64,000 nucleotides of DNA, from the NCBI RefSeq assembly GCF_030291135.1, contig NZ_CP127409.1:310001-374000 (forward strand), given 5' to 3'. The notes beneath the pieces were generated by a model that was given only the letters and a program-made list of their open reading frames with translations, did no database searches and was not told the DNA's origin. Numbering within the stretch: the first letter of the stretch is position 1; the number at the start of each line of letters is the position of its first letter. Both the position numbers and the translations under genes were made by a program. The DNA is from Rhodanobacter thiooxydans (GTDB lineage Bacteria > Pseudomonadota > Gammaproteobacteria > Xanthomonadales > Rhodanobacteraceae). Shown piece after piece: positions 53,144 through 62,017 of the stretch.

Positions 53144-53739
53144 CGCACGGCGAGGCGATCCAGCCGCATGCCCAGCCAGTTCGCCACATTCGGCCATTCG
53201 TCGGCGAGGATGCTGAAGCAAACCGTGTTGCGCAGGCTGCCGTCGGTGCGGTGCTTGTGGGCGCGCAACACGCCTTCGCGCTGCGCGCCGAGGCGCTCGA
53301 TCGCGCGCTGCGAATCCTCGTTCAGTTCGTCGGTGTGGAAGGCCACCGCCACGCAGCCCAGCGTCTCGAACGCGTGTTCCAGCAGCAGGCGCTTGCAGGC
53401 GGTGTTGAGGTGGCTTTTCTGCCAGCGCTTCGCGTACCAGGTGTAGCCGATGGCCAGGCGCGGCAGCGCGGCGTCGATCTCGTAATAGCGGGTGCTGCCG
53501 ACGATCTCGCCGCTGCCGGCCTCGCGCACGGCGAACGGCAGCATGTGTCCTTCGGCCTGGCCCTGCAGCGCTTTCTCGACGTAGCCGCCTGCCTGTCCCG
53601 GCGGTGGCACGCTGGTGACGGCGAGGTTCCACAGCTCGCCGTCACCAGCGGCGGCTTCCAGTGCCGGCACGTGGTCCAGGCTCAACGGTTCCAGCACGAC
53701 GTAATCGTCCTGCAGGCGGATCGGGGTGAACGGGATCAT
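53140..53739 (-). CDS. GNAT family N-acetyltransferase (RimJ/RimL-like)
   Basis: 199 residues with the GNAT fold: an N-terminal PIRLQDDYVVLEPLSLDHVP strand-turn, EIVGSTRYYEIDAALPRLAIGYTWY (beta4/5), the acetyl-CoA region around WQKSHLNTACKRLLLEHAFE, and the C-terminal LGAQREGVLRAHKHRTDGSLR typical of RimJ/RimL relatives that acetylate protein N-termini or small molecules. Substrate unknown. It converges with pssA and lies 19 bp after the ydcH-like gene on the same strand. Confidence 0.9.
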   Translation of the reverse strand: MIPFTPIRLQDDYVVLEPLSLDHVPALEAAAGDGELWNLAVTSVPPPGQAGGYVEKALQGQAEGHMLPFAVREAGSGEIVGSTRYYEIDAALPRLAIGYTWYAKRWQKSHLNTACKRLLLEHAFETLGCVAVAFHTDELNEDSQRAIERLGAQREGVLRAHKHRTDGSLRNTVCFSILADEWPNVANWLGMRLDRLAVR

Positions 53740-53758
53740 GGGTGGTCCGGTGCGGTGT

Positions 53759-53965
53759 TCAGGCGTCGAGGTCGGGGATCAGCTTGCTCTCGAGCCGGGC
53801 AATGTTGTCCTTCAGCAGCAGCTTGCGCTTCTTCAGCCGGGTCAGCTGTAGCTCGTCGCGGCCGATCGCCGAGGCCAACTGGTCGATCGCTGCGTCGAGG
53901 TCGCGGTGTTCCATCCGCAACTCGGCGAGCAGGTGGACGATTTCTGCGTGATCCTGAACCTGCAT
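53759..53965 (-). CDS. YdcH family protein (DUF465)
   Basis: 68 residues, almost wholly helical coiled coil: [20 protein letters not shown] then [20 protein letters not shown], the DUF465 signature. Function unknown; widespread in proteobacteria. The start at 53965 overlaps no neighbour but is close to the divergent ttcA control region. Confidence 0.88.
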   Translation of the reverse strand: MQVQDHAEIVHLLAELRMEHRDLDAAIDQLASAIGRDELQLTRLKKRKLLLKDNIARLESKLIPDLDA

Positions 53966-54074
53966 GGCAGTGACGGTGGCCGGGGGCGGTTCTTCTAGTT
54001 TAGCGCCGTTTTCCGCTGCAGTAGCCGGTTGCCTGGGCGTTACAATGGGAAGTCTTCGCCGTCCGATTGCCGTC

Positions 54075-54941
54075 ATGTCCGCCCAGCTCGACATTCTCCG
54101 TCCATCCGTTGCCGCCGAGGCCGGCAAGCTGGCCCGACGCCTGCGTCGCCAGGTGGGCCAGGCAATCGGCGATTTCGGCATGATCGAGGACGGCGACAAG
54201 GTGATGGTGTGCCTGTCCGGCGGCAAGGATTCCCACACCTTGCTGGACCTCCTGCTGCAGCTGCAGGCGAAGGCGCCGGTGCGCTTCGAGCTGATCGCGG
54301 TGAATCTGGACCAGAAGCAGCCGGATTTTCCCGAGCATGTATTGCCGGATTACCTCGGCGCGCGCGGCGTGCCGTTCCACATCATCGAGCAGGACACCTA
54401 CAGCACGGTGACGCGGGTGATCCCCGCCGGCAAGACCCTGTGCAGCCTGTGCTCGCGGCTGCGCCGCGGCGCGCTGTACACCTGGGCGGCGGCGAACGGC
54501 ATCACCAAGATCGCGCTGGGCCATCACCGTGACGACATCCTCGCCACCTTCTTCCTCAACCTGTTCTACCAGGCGCAGCTGAAGGCGATGCCGCCAAAGC
54601 TGCGCTCGGACGACGGCCGCCACGTGGTGATCCGCCCGCTGGCGTATTGCCGCGAAAGCGACATCGCCGAATACGCGGCGCAGCGGCAGTTCCCGATCAT
54701 CCCGTGCAACCTGTGCGGTTCGCAGGACAACCTGCAGCGCCAGGCGGTGCAGCGCATGCTGGCCGCCTGGGAACAGCAGCAGCCCGGGCGCAGCGAGAAC
54801 ATTTTCCGCGCGCTGGGCCATGTGTCACCCTCGCATCTGGCCGATCGCCAGCTGTTCGATTTCAGCTTCGGCGCGCCAGCTGCCGCGGCGCCTGCCTGGC
54901 CCGGCGACGCAGCGGATGAGACCGCGCCCGCGCAGGCTTGA
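54075..54941 (+). CDS. ttcA: tRNA 2-thiocytidine(32) synthetase TtcA
   Basis: 288 residues. PP-loop ATPase fold with SGGKDS at 48-53 and two CxxC pairs, CSLC (about 123-126) and CNLC (about 214-217), that hold a [4Fe-4S] cluster. It thiolates C32 of several tRNAs in the cytosol. The start is placed at ATG 54075 ([11 protein letters not shown]); a TACAAT just upstream (54041-54046) looks like a -10 box, which argues against the longer in-frame start. The Ala/Pro-rich C-terminal tail is variable in the family. The aminotransferase gene follows. Confidence 0.94.
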   Translation: MSAQLDILRPSVAAEAGKLARRLRRQVGQAIGDFGMIEDGDKVMVCLSGGKDSHTLLDLLLQLQAKAPVRFELIAVNLDQKQPDFPEHVLPDYLGARGVPFHIIEQDTYSTVTRVIPAGKTLCSLCSRLRRGALYTWAAANGITKIALGHHRDDILATFFLNLFYQAQLKAMPPKLRSDDGRHVVIRPLAYCRESDIAEYAAQRQFPIIPCNLCGSQDNLQRQAVQRMLAAWEQQQPGRSENIFRALGHVSPSHLADRQLFDFSFGAPAAAAPAWPGDAADETAPAQA

Positions 54942-54979
54942 ACCTTCCACCCTCCCACTACCCGAACCGAGTAACCGCC

Positions 54980-56182
54980 GTGTCCTTCTTTGCTTCCGTT
55001 GAAATGGCCCCGGGCGATCCGATCCTTGGCCTTACCGAAACCTACCTGGCCGATCCGCGCCCCGGCAAGATCAACCTGGGCGTGGGCATCTACATCGACG
55101 AGCAGGGCCGCATCCCGCTGCTGCCGAGCGTGCGCGAGGTGGAGCAGGCGCTGGTCGCGGCGGCAAAGCCGCGCGGTTACCTGCCGATCGACGGCCTGCC
55201 CGCGTACAACCGGCTCACCCAGCAGCTGGTGTTCGGCACCGGGGCGCCGCTGCTGGCGGCCGGCCGCGTCGCCACCGTGCAGACCGTCGGCGGCAGCGGC
55301 GCGCTGCGGGTGGCGGCGGACCTGCTGAAACAGGTGGCCGGGGCGGGTGCGAAGATCGCCATCAGCAACCCCAGCTGGGGCAACCACCACGCCGTGTTCC
55401 GCACTGCCGGCTTCGTCCTGCTGGAGTACCGCTACTACGACCCGGCCAACCATGGCCTGGACTTCGCCGGCATGCTGGAAGACCTGGGCCGGCTGGAGCC
55501 CGGTACCGTGGTGCTGCTGCATGCGTGCTGCCACAACCCGACCGGAGTCGACCTGGATGCGGCGCAGTGGCAGCAGCTGGTCGACCTGCTGAAGGAGCGC
55601 CGGCTGCTGCCGTTCATCGACATGGCCTACCAGGGCTTCGCCCAGGGCGCCGATGCCGATGCCGCCGGCGTGCGCCTGCTGGCGTCGTCGGGGATCGAGG
55701 CGTTCGTGGTGGCCAACTCGTACTCGAAGTCGTTCTCGCTGTACGGCGAGCGGGTCGGCGCGCTGTCGATGGTCGGTGCCGACCGCGACGAGGTGGCGCG
55801 GCTGCTGTCGAAGATCAAGCAGACCATCCGCGCGAACTACTCCAGCCCGTCCACGCACGGCGCTGCGCTGGTCGCCGGCGTGCTCGGCAGCACGGAGTTG
55901 CATGCACGCTGGGAGCAGGAACTGGGCGGCATGCGCGAGCGCATCCATGCGATGCGCGCCGGTTTCGTCGACAAGCTGGCCGCGCTGGGTGCCGCGAATT
56001 TCGGCTTCATCAACCGCCAGGCCGGCATGTTCTCCTACTCCGGCCTGAGCAAGGCGCAGGTGCACCGGCTGCGCGACGAGCATGCGATCTACGCACTCGA
56101 CAGCGGGCGCATCTGCGTGGCGGCACTGAACCGGGCCAACCTGGACACCGTCGCCGCCGCCGTGGCAGCGGTCAGCCGCTGA
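54980..56182 (+). CDS. Aromatic amino acid aminotransferase (class I PLP)
   Basis: 400 residues. GTG start at 54980 gives MSFFASVEMAPGDPILGLTE, the family N-terminus (GAG about ten bases upstream). PLP lysine Lys250 in NSYSKSFSLYGERVG; other signatures NPSWGNHHAVF, HACCHNPTGVDL and GRICVAALN. It belongs to the TyrB/AspC group that transaminates aromatic amino acids with 2-oxoglutarate. I cannot separate aromatic from aspartate preference with certainty. It follows ttcA by 38 bp. Confidence 0.92.
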   Translation: MSFFASVEMAPGDPILGLTETYLADPRPGKINLGVGIYIDEQGRIPLLPSVREVEQALVAAAKPRGYLPIDGLPAYNRLTQQLVFGTGAPLLAAGRVATVQTVGGSGALRVAADLLKQVAGAGAKIAISNPSWGNHHAVFRTAGFVLLEYRYYDPANHGLDFAGMLEDLGRLEPGTVVLLHACCHNPTGVDLDAAQWQQLVDLLKERRLLPFIDMAYQGFAQGADADAAGVRLLASSGIEAFVVANSYSKSFSLYGERVGALSMVGADRDEVARLLSKIKQTIRANYSSPSTHGAALVAGVLGSTELHARWEQELGGMRERIHAMRAGFVDKLAALGAANFGFINRQAGMFSYSGLSKAQVHRLRDEHAIYALDSGRICVAALNRANLDTVAAAVAAVSR

Positions 56183-56273
56183 ACTGTCCCCTTGCCGAAC
56201 ATCCCGTCCCCGGCCCGCACCGGGAACGGGCAGACAAATGCCTGCCTGCGGGCAACCATCATCCGGATCCTGA

Positions 56274-57191
56274 ATGTTCTTTCGCAACCTCACGCTGTTC
56301 CGTTTTTCTCCCGCCGTCGCCACCGATCTTGACCGCCTCGACGAGGCACTGGCCGAGCACCGGCTGCGCCCGTGCGGGCCGCTGGAAATGTTCACCAAGG
56401 GCTTCGTGCCGCCGGTCGGGCGCGGCGAAGGCGAGCCACTCACGCACACGGTGAAGCACTGCACCCTGCTGACCGTGGGCGGTGAGGACAAACTGCTGCC
56501 GGCCGCGGTGATCAACGACGAGCTGCAGCGCAAGGTGCAGAAGATCGCCGAGGAAGAAGGCCGCAAGGTCGGCGGCCGCGAGCGCAAGCGGATCAAGGAG
56601 GATTTGCTGACCGAACTGCTGCCGCGCGCCTTCGTGCGCAATTCGCGCATGTCGGCCTACGTCGACAGGAAAAACGGCTGGCTGGTGCTGGACACCTCCA
56701 GCCGCAAGTCGGCCGAGAACGCGCTGAGCCAAGTCCGCGAGGCACTGGGCAGCTTCCCGGCGGTGCCGCTGGCGCCGGAGGAAGGCCCGCGCGTGCTGAT
56801 GACCGACTGGCTGTCCAGCGGCAACCTGCCGGCCGGCCTGGCCCTGGGCGACGAATGCGAGCTGCGCGACTCGGCCACCGCTACCGGGGCGATCGCCCGC
56901 TGTCGCCGGCAGGACCTGGACGCCGAGGAGGTCAAGGAGCACCTGCGCAACGGCAAGCAGGTGTTCATGCTTGGTCTCACCTTCGATGAGCGGATCAGTT
57001 TCGTGCTGGGCGAGGACCTGATCGTGCGCAAGCTGAAATTCCTGGACGTGGTGATGGACGAGCTGGGCGACAGCCAGCAGGACGCCCACGCCGAGCTGGA
57101 CGCCGGTTTCGCCCTGCTGACGCTGGAACTGGAGCGGTTGCTGGGCAAGCTGGAGGAGTGGTTCGGCCTGCCGCGCCCGGCCGATAGCTGA
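56274..57191 (+). CDS. rdgC: Recombination-associated protein RdgC
   Basis: 305 residues, the usual RdgC length. A ring-forming DNA-binding protein that limits RecA loading. Motifs MFFRNLTLFRFS at the N-terminus, EEEGRKVGGRERKRIKEDL, the TELLPRAFVRNSRMSAYVD core and GLTFDERISFVLGEDLIVRK are conserved. Cytoplasmic, nucleoid-associated. The start ATG 56274 gives the canonical N-terminus. No recombination neighbours. Confidence 0.95.
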   Translation: MFFRNLTLFRFSPAVATDLDRLDEALAEHRLRPCGPLEMFTKGFVPPVGRGEGEPLTHTVKHCTLLTVGGEDKLLPAAVINDELQRKVQKIAEEEGRKVGGRERKRIKEDLLTELLPRAFVRNSRMSAYVDRKNGWLVLDTSSRKSAENALSQVREALGSFPAVPLAPEEGPRVLMTDWLSSGNLPAGLALGDECELRDSATATGAIARCRRQDLDAEEVKEHLRNGKQVFMLGLTFDERISFVLGEDLIVRKLKFLDVVMDELGDSQQDAHAELDAGFALLTLELERLLGKLEEWFGLPRPADS

Positions 57192-57306
57192 ACGAAAAAT
57201 CCATACCGCCGCGACGTCCGGCGCGCCATACTGGGTGTCCGGCCGCTTGCGGGCGGCGGATCCCCATCTTTGATCAGAACGGGCCAGGCGAGTAGCAGGC
57301 AGGATC

Positions 57307-58077
57307 ATGGCGCAGCATCTGGAAGGCGATTGGCTGGAACTGGCCACGGTGAGCGGCAGCATCATCCGGGTGCTGAAGGCCGCCCATCCGCGCGCGCGCC
57401 GGCTGCGCCTCACGGTGACGCCGCAGGGCGCGCGAGTGACCTACCCACTCGGTACCCACCCGGCCCAGGTCAGTGCGTTCCTGCGCGTTCATGCCGAGTG
57501 GCTGGAGCAGAAGCTCGACGAGCTGAACCTGATCGTGGAGCCGCTGCCGCCGCTGCGCGTGGGCTATCCGTGCAGTTTCCCGCTGCGCGGCGAGACGGCC
57601 GAGCTGGACTGGGCCGAGGGCACCTACCCGAAGATCGAGCCGCACGCGGCCGGCCTCACCCTGGTGATCCCGCGTCCGCACACGCGTGCGCTGCCGATCG
57701 CCCGCGGGCTGCTCGCCTCGCACCTGGAAACGCTGATCCGCCGCGACGTCTCGCGCTGGCTGGCCGGCTACGTGCCGCAGCTGGGGCTGGCGCCGACCTC
57801 GCTGCGCATCCGTCCGATGAAAAGCCTGTGGGGCAGCCTGGACACCCGCGACCGCATCAACCTGGACCTCGCCCTGGCGCTGGCGCCGCCGGCGGCGCTG
57901 CGCTACGTGCTGGCGCACGAGCTGTGCCATCTCAAGGTGCGCAACCATTCACCGCGGTTCTGGGCGCAGGTCGAGAACCTGTTTCCGGACTGGCGCGAAC
58001 AGCGCGACTGGCTGCGCCAGCACGGCGCGATCCTCAAGGCGGAACTCGACCGTCTGGTCGACGACGTGGCCGACTGA
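57307..58077 (+). CDS. YgjP-like zinc metallopeptidase (M48/DUF45)
   Basis: 256 residues. N-terminal beta-rich part, then the zinc motif HELCH at 204-208 (YVLAHELCHLKVRNHSPRFW), preceded by the family motif SLWGSLDTRDRINLDLAL. These SprT/DUF45 relatives are cytoplasmic putative proteases of unknown substrate. Asn/His in RNHSPRFW are conserved. AGGA lies a few bases before ATG 57307. Confidence 0.9.
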   Translation: MAQHLEGDWLELATVSGSIIRVLKAAHPRARRLRLTVTPQGARVTYPLGTHPAQVSAFLRVHAEWLEQKLDELNLIVEPLPPLRVGYPCSFPLRGETAELDWAEGTYPKIEPHAAGLTLVIPRPHTRALPIARGLLASHLETLIRRDVSRWLAGYVPQLGLAPTSLRIRPMKSLWGSLDTRDRINLDLALALAPPAALRYVLAHELCHLKVRNHSPRFWAQVENLFPDWREQRDWLRQHGAILKAELDRLVDDVAD

Positions 58078-58095
58078 CGCCCGCGTGCGGCCGGC

Positions 58096-58683
58096 TCAGC
58101 GGTTCCGCGGCTGGCGCACGTACTTCGTGCCCAGCAGCACATCCCACAGCGGCGAGGTGACCCCGAAGTTGCTCTCGGGGTGATAGTGGTGCACGTGATG
58201 GGCGCCGGCCCAGCGGCGCAGCAGCGGCTGCTTGAAGCGCACGTGGTGGATGATGAAGTGGCTCAGGCCGTAGACGATGTAGCCGAAGGTGATCGCGCTG
58301 GCCAGCAGCATGGCGAAGCCGGTCGGCATGAGCAGCACGAACACGCCAGCCAGCGCCAGCAGCACCGCCGGCGGCAGGAAGAACGGCAGCGAGTCGTAGC
58401 CCAGCGGCCGCGCGTGATGCAGGTCGTGGCCCTGCGCGAACAGCGGGATGCGCGTGTGGAACATCCAGCGGTGGAAGAAGTACTCGATGAAACTGAAGGC
58501 GAACAAGCCCAGGCCGAGCGCCAGCAGGGCAGTCAGCGGGCCGCCTGCATGCCGGCGCCAGCCGAGTACCAGCAACAACAGGCACAGCACGATGTCCACG
58601 CCGAGCTCGGCCCAGTAATTGGTGCGGGTGGCGGACATCCGCATCACCGCATCGACGAAGATGCGCCAGGGACTTCGCTTCAT
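58096..58683 (-). CDS. Sterol desaturase / fatty acid hydroxylase family protein (short form)
   Basis: 195 residues. Four or so membrane helices and di-iron His clusters: HRWMFH, HDLHHARP, HFIIHH and HHVHHYHPESN. Closer to the short fatty-acid 2-hydroxylase/FAH type than the long protein at the window's left end. It would hydroxylate a lipid chain in the inner membrane. The start at 58683 (MKRSPWRIF) is chosen because upstream codons lack family resemblance, though no strong ribosome binding site is seen. It converges with the YgjP-like gene. Confidence 0.87.
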   Translation of the reverse strand: MKRSPWRIFVDAVMRMSATRTNYWAELGVDIVLCLLLLVLGWRRHAGGPLTALLALGLGLFAFSFIEYFFHRWMFHTRIPLFAQGHDLHHARPLGYDSLPFFLPPAVLLALAGVFVLLMPTGFAMLLASAITFGYIVYGLSHFIIHHVRFKQPLLRRWAGAHHVHHYHPESNFGVTSPLWDVLLGTKYVRQPRNR

Positions 58684-58832
58684 CACTTGCTGCACCGTCC
58701 TGCCTTCCTGCGCATGGGTACGCCAGACTGCGGCGTCATCACGGCATTCTCCCACGGTGTCACACGCAATTCACAATAATGGGCCAGGGAGGAGCGGATC
58801 CGTTCAGCAACCGGCGATGCTTGCGCCGTGGC

Positions 58833-59819
58833 TCAGTGCGACAGCGCGAAGCCGGTGAGGATCTGCGCGGTCTGTTCGGGCTTTTCCAGCATCGGCATGT
58901 GATTGCAGCCGTTGATGGTGCTGGTGCTGATCGCGCTGGCAGCGGTCAGGCCGTTGCGCAGGCTGTCCAGTGCGGAGATGTCCACGATCTTGTCATCGTG
59001 GCACCACAGGCCGAGCACCGGCATGGTCAGCTGGCCGAGCCGGTTCTGCACCGAAAGGTATTGTCCGGGCTCGCGCAATTCGTCGAAGCTGCGCTCGATG
59101 AAGGCGCGGTCGCGCTGGTTGCGCTGGATGAACACGTCGACGAAGCGGCCGGGCAGGTCGAGCGGCTTCTCGAACGCCAGCAAGCTGGCCCGCTCGAAGC
59201 CGGCACGGTCGTCGTACACGAACGGGTTCCTGCCGGCCAGCGCCTCGCGGTCGAACGTGTTCTCCTTGCCCTTCAGGCCGAATGCGTCGACCAGCGCCAG
59301 AGCAGCCACGTGCTCGGGGTGTTCGCTGGCGTACACGCCGGCGATCGCACCGCCCATCGAGTGGCCGACCAGCAGGAAGCGCTGCAGGCGCAGGGTCTGC
59401 ACGAACGCGTCGAGGCGCCCGGCCTGGGCGTCGATGTTGTAGCTGGCGCCGGGCACCCGCGAGGAATCGCCCCAGCCGGGCAGGTCGGGGATGATCAGGT
59501 GGAAATGCGGCGTCAGCAGCTTCGCCGTCTCCAGCCACACGCTCTTGTCGGCGTCGAAACCGTGCAGCAGCACGATGGTCGGTCCCTGGCCGCCTTCGTA
59601 GTAGACCCAGTGTGTGTCGCCGGCCTGCACCGAATGTTTCTCCAGGTGCGCCGCCATCGCCTCGCGCGTGACGTTCGCCTGCAGCAGCCACTGCGGCGCA
59701 AACAGGTAGCTGCCACCCAGCACGATCGCCAGCAGCGCCACCAGCCACGCCAGGAATTTCAACCGGCGCAGCAGCATGCGTTTCCAGAGCGGGGTGGTGC
59801 TGTTCGTCGATGGTGGCAT
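58833..59819 (-). CDS. Alpha/beta hydrolase with N-terminal membrane anchor
   Basis: 328 residues. A hydrophobic helix (about 21-43, LKFLAWLVALLAIVLGGSYLF) anchors an alpha/beta-hydrolase domain: oxyanion region LLHGFDADKSVW, nucleophile Ser in GHSMGG, Asp in LWCHDDKIV and His in NGCNHMPML. Probably a lipase/esterase facing the periplasm. Start 59819 is chosen (AAGAAAA upstream). It resembles monoacylglycerol-lipase-like proteins; the substrate is unknown. Confidence 0.9.
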   Translation of the reverse strand: MPPSTNSTTPLWKRMLLRRLKFLAWLVALLAIVLGGSYLFAPQWLLQANVTREAMAAHLEKHSVQAGDTHWVYYEGGQGPTIVLLHGFDADKSVWLETAKLLTPHFHLIIPDLPGWGDSSRVPGASYNIDAQAGRLDAFVQTLRLQRFLLVGHSMGGAIAGVYASEHPEHVAALALVDAFGLKGKENTFDREALAGRNPFVYDDRAGFERASLLAFEKPLDLPGRFVDVFIQRNQRDRAFIERSFDELREPGQYLSVQNRLGQLTMPVLGLWCHDDKIVDISALDSLRNGLTAASAISTSTINGCNHMPMLEKPEQTAQILTGFALSH

Positions 59820-59852
59820 GAGGGTTTTCTTGGTGAGGTCTGCGGATGTCAC

Positions 59853-59959
59853 TCCCTCCCCCTGCTTTGCAGGGGAGGGCTGGGGTGGGGTGCTCTTGAT
59901 CTTGATCGAAGATCAAAAGCTACCCCCATCCCAACCTCCCCCTGCTGCGCAGGGGGAGG
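59853..59959. repeat. Composite palindromic element (second full copy)
   Basis: Hairpin CCCTCCCCCTGC...GCAGGGGAGGG, then GGGGTGGGG, the central inverted repeat TTGATCTT-N5-AAGATCAA, then CCCCCATCCC and a perfect hairpin CCTCCCCCTGC/GCAGGGGGAGG (59935-59959). The whole is itself roughly symmetric. Same architecture as 14304-14409. Confidence 0.78.
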
Positions 59960-59966
59960 AGCCTGG

Positions 59967-61820
59967 TTACTTCGCTTTCTTTGCCTTGGCGAGGATCCCT
60001 TCGACCACCTGCTGGGTCAGCGGGTGGTAGCCGGCCCTGGCCTTGGCGTAGACCTGCTCGGCAAACGCCAGGCCTTCGGGGGTCTTCACCAGCGCCTTGT
60101 ACAACGGCGTGGTCAGGTAGATGCGGCCGATGCGGGTCATGTGCTCGGCGGCGGCGTTCCACACCGCCTTGTCGCCGGCGGCGATCGCGTGGCTGTACCA
60201 GCGCATGCCGATCTCCGCGTTCGGCGTGCCGGTGAGATGCCAGGCGGCGTCCAGTTGCTGCATCTTCGCCAGCGGCGGCGCGTCGGGCAGGCGGTCGAGG
60301 AAGTACATCCATTCCTGCGTGTTCCAGCCCTTGGTGTCAAGCTTGTCGGCAGCCAGCGAGCCGGCGAGGAAGTCGCTGCGCTCGCGGTCGATCGCGTTGA
60401 AGCGCGGTGAGTCCGGCAGCGGCGCGTCCTTCGGAATGCCTTCGCCGTAGACCCAGGCCTTCACCTCGTCCCAGCCCATCTTGCCGGGATACTTCTCGAT
60501 CAGGTTCGGCTTCAGGTAGTCGAGCATCTGCTCGGTGGTGATGCTCTGGAACGCGAAGTGGTGGAAGTAGCCCTTCAGGTACGCGTCGAAGTGTTCGCGG
60601 CCGAAGCGCTGCTCCAGCGTGCGCAGGAACCACGAGCCCTTGTCGTAGGCCACGTCGGACAGCGCATCGTCGGCGCCGACGCCGCGCGGATCGGGCGCCA
60701 GCTTCTGCGCGTTGGCGGCCATCGCACCGATGCTCTTCTGCAGCGCGCGGGCGGACAGCAGCGCCTCTTCGTCGGCCAGCGCCTTGCCGTACACCGCCTC
60801 GGTGATGCGGCCCTGCACGTAGGTGGTGAAACCCTCGTTGAGCCAGATATCGCGCCACGCGGCGCTGGTCACCAGGTTGCCCGACCAGGAATGCGCCAGC
60901 TCGTGCGAGACCAGCGAGACCAGGCTCTTGTCGCCGACCAGCACGGTCGGCGTGGCGAACGTCATGTTCGGGTTTTCCATGCCGCCGAACGGGAATGACG
61001 GCGGCAACACCAGGATGTCGTAGCGGCCCCAGGCATACGGGCCGTACAGTTTTTCGGTGGCGGCGATCAGCTTCTCGGTGTCCTCGAACTCGTGTGCGGC
61101 CTTGTCGACCACCGACGGTTCCGCGTAGACGGCCGAACGCGGGCCGGTCTCCTTCACCGCGAGGTCGCCGGCGGCGATCGCCAGCAAGTAGGACGGGATC
61201 GGGTGCGGCTGGTCGAACGCGAACTTGCCGTCCAGCGGATGCTTCGCGTCGTTGATTGCGCTCATCACCACGCGCACGTCTTTCGGCGCCTTGACGTTGG
61301 CGTCGTAGGTGAAGCGGATCGCCGGCGAGTCCTGCAGCGGCACCCACGAACGGGCGTGGATGGATTCGGACTGCGAGAACATGAAGGGCAGTTCCTTGTC
61401 GGCGGTCTGCGCCGGCGTCAGCCACTGCAGGCCGGACGCCGCGGGCGAGGTGGTGTAGACGATGCGCACCTGTGCCGGATGCTTCGGCGCGGCGATGGTC
61501 AGCTTGCTGCCCAGCACCTTGTCGCGCGGGGCCAGCGCGTAGGTCAGCGGGGTGGCCTTGCCGTCGGCGGCCAGCGCCTCGACGCGGGCGATCTTCAGGT
61601 CGCGCGTGTCCAGCACCAGCGACTGCGCCTTGGCGTTCTTCCAGTCCAGTTTCAGCGTGGCCTGGCCGTCGAGCTGCTGGTGCGGGAAGTCGATCGTGAG
61701 GTCGAGGTCCAGATGTGTCACGCGCACCTGGTCGGGCTGGGCGTAGGAATTGGGATCGTTGGCGTAAGCGGCCAGCGGCAGCATGAGGCTGCCGAGGGCA
61801 AGGACGGGAAGCAGGCGCAT
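59967..61820 (-). CDS. Secreted M1 family aminopeptidase (LTA4-hydrolase-like)
   Basis: 617 residues. Signal peptide (about 1-20, ending AAYA). N-terminal beta-sandwich, then exopeptidase motif GGMENPNM (about 275) and zinc motif HELAH at 306-310 with the third ligand Glu329 in NEGFTTY; a C-terminal helical domain follows. It removes N-terminal residues from peptides. Cold-active and proteobacterial LTA4H-like enzymes share this layout. The start at 61820 has GGAG eight bases upstream. It converges with nothing; the alpha/beta hydrolase gene follows after a repeat element. Confidence 0.94.
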   Translation of the reverse strand: MRLLPVLALGSLMLPLAAYANDPNSYAQPDQVRVTHLDLDLTIDFPHQQLDGQATLKLDWKNAKAQSLVLDTRDLKIARVEALAADGKATPLTYALAPRDKVLGSKLTIAAPKHPAQVRIVYTTSPAASGLQWLTPAQTADKELPFMFSQSESIHARSWVPLQDSPAIRFTYDANVKAPKDVRVVMSAINDAKHPLDGKFAFDQPHPIPSYLLAIAAGDLAVKETGPRSAVYAEPSVVDKAAHEFEDTEKLIAATEKLYGPYAWGRYDILVLPPSFPFGGMENPNMTFATPTVLVGDKSLVSLVSHELAHSWSGNLVTSAAWRDIWLNEGFTTYVQGRITEAVYGKALADEEALLSARALQKSIGAMAANAQKLAPDPRGVGADDALSDVAYDKGSWFLRTLEQRFGREHFDAYLKGYFHHFAFQSITTEQMLDYLKPNLIEKYPGKMGWDEVKAWVYGEGIPKDAPLPDSPRFNAIDRERSDFLAGSLAADKLDTKGWNTQEWMYFLDRLPDAPPLAKMQQLDAAWHLTGTPNAEIGMRWYSHAIAAGDKAVWNAAAEHMTRIGRIYLTTPLYKALVKTPEGLAFAEQVYAKARAGYHPLTQQVVEGILAKAKKAK

Positions 61821-62017
61821 GCAGCGACTCCGGGTGCGGGGAGGCGACGAGTATGCCATCGCACGGCGCGGCTGGCCCGTGACGGAAGGCCCGTGCGCGC
61901 CGGCGGCGATTCCGGGCGAAACTTTTTTCTTGGCGGCGAAAGGTGCAAGCTTGCGGTACGGATGTCGCCATGATCGATGGCGACGCGTCGGCAGCTCGAA
62001 GCAGGGGGAGGGGATGC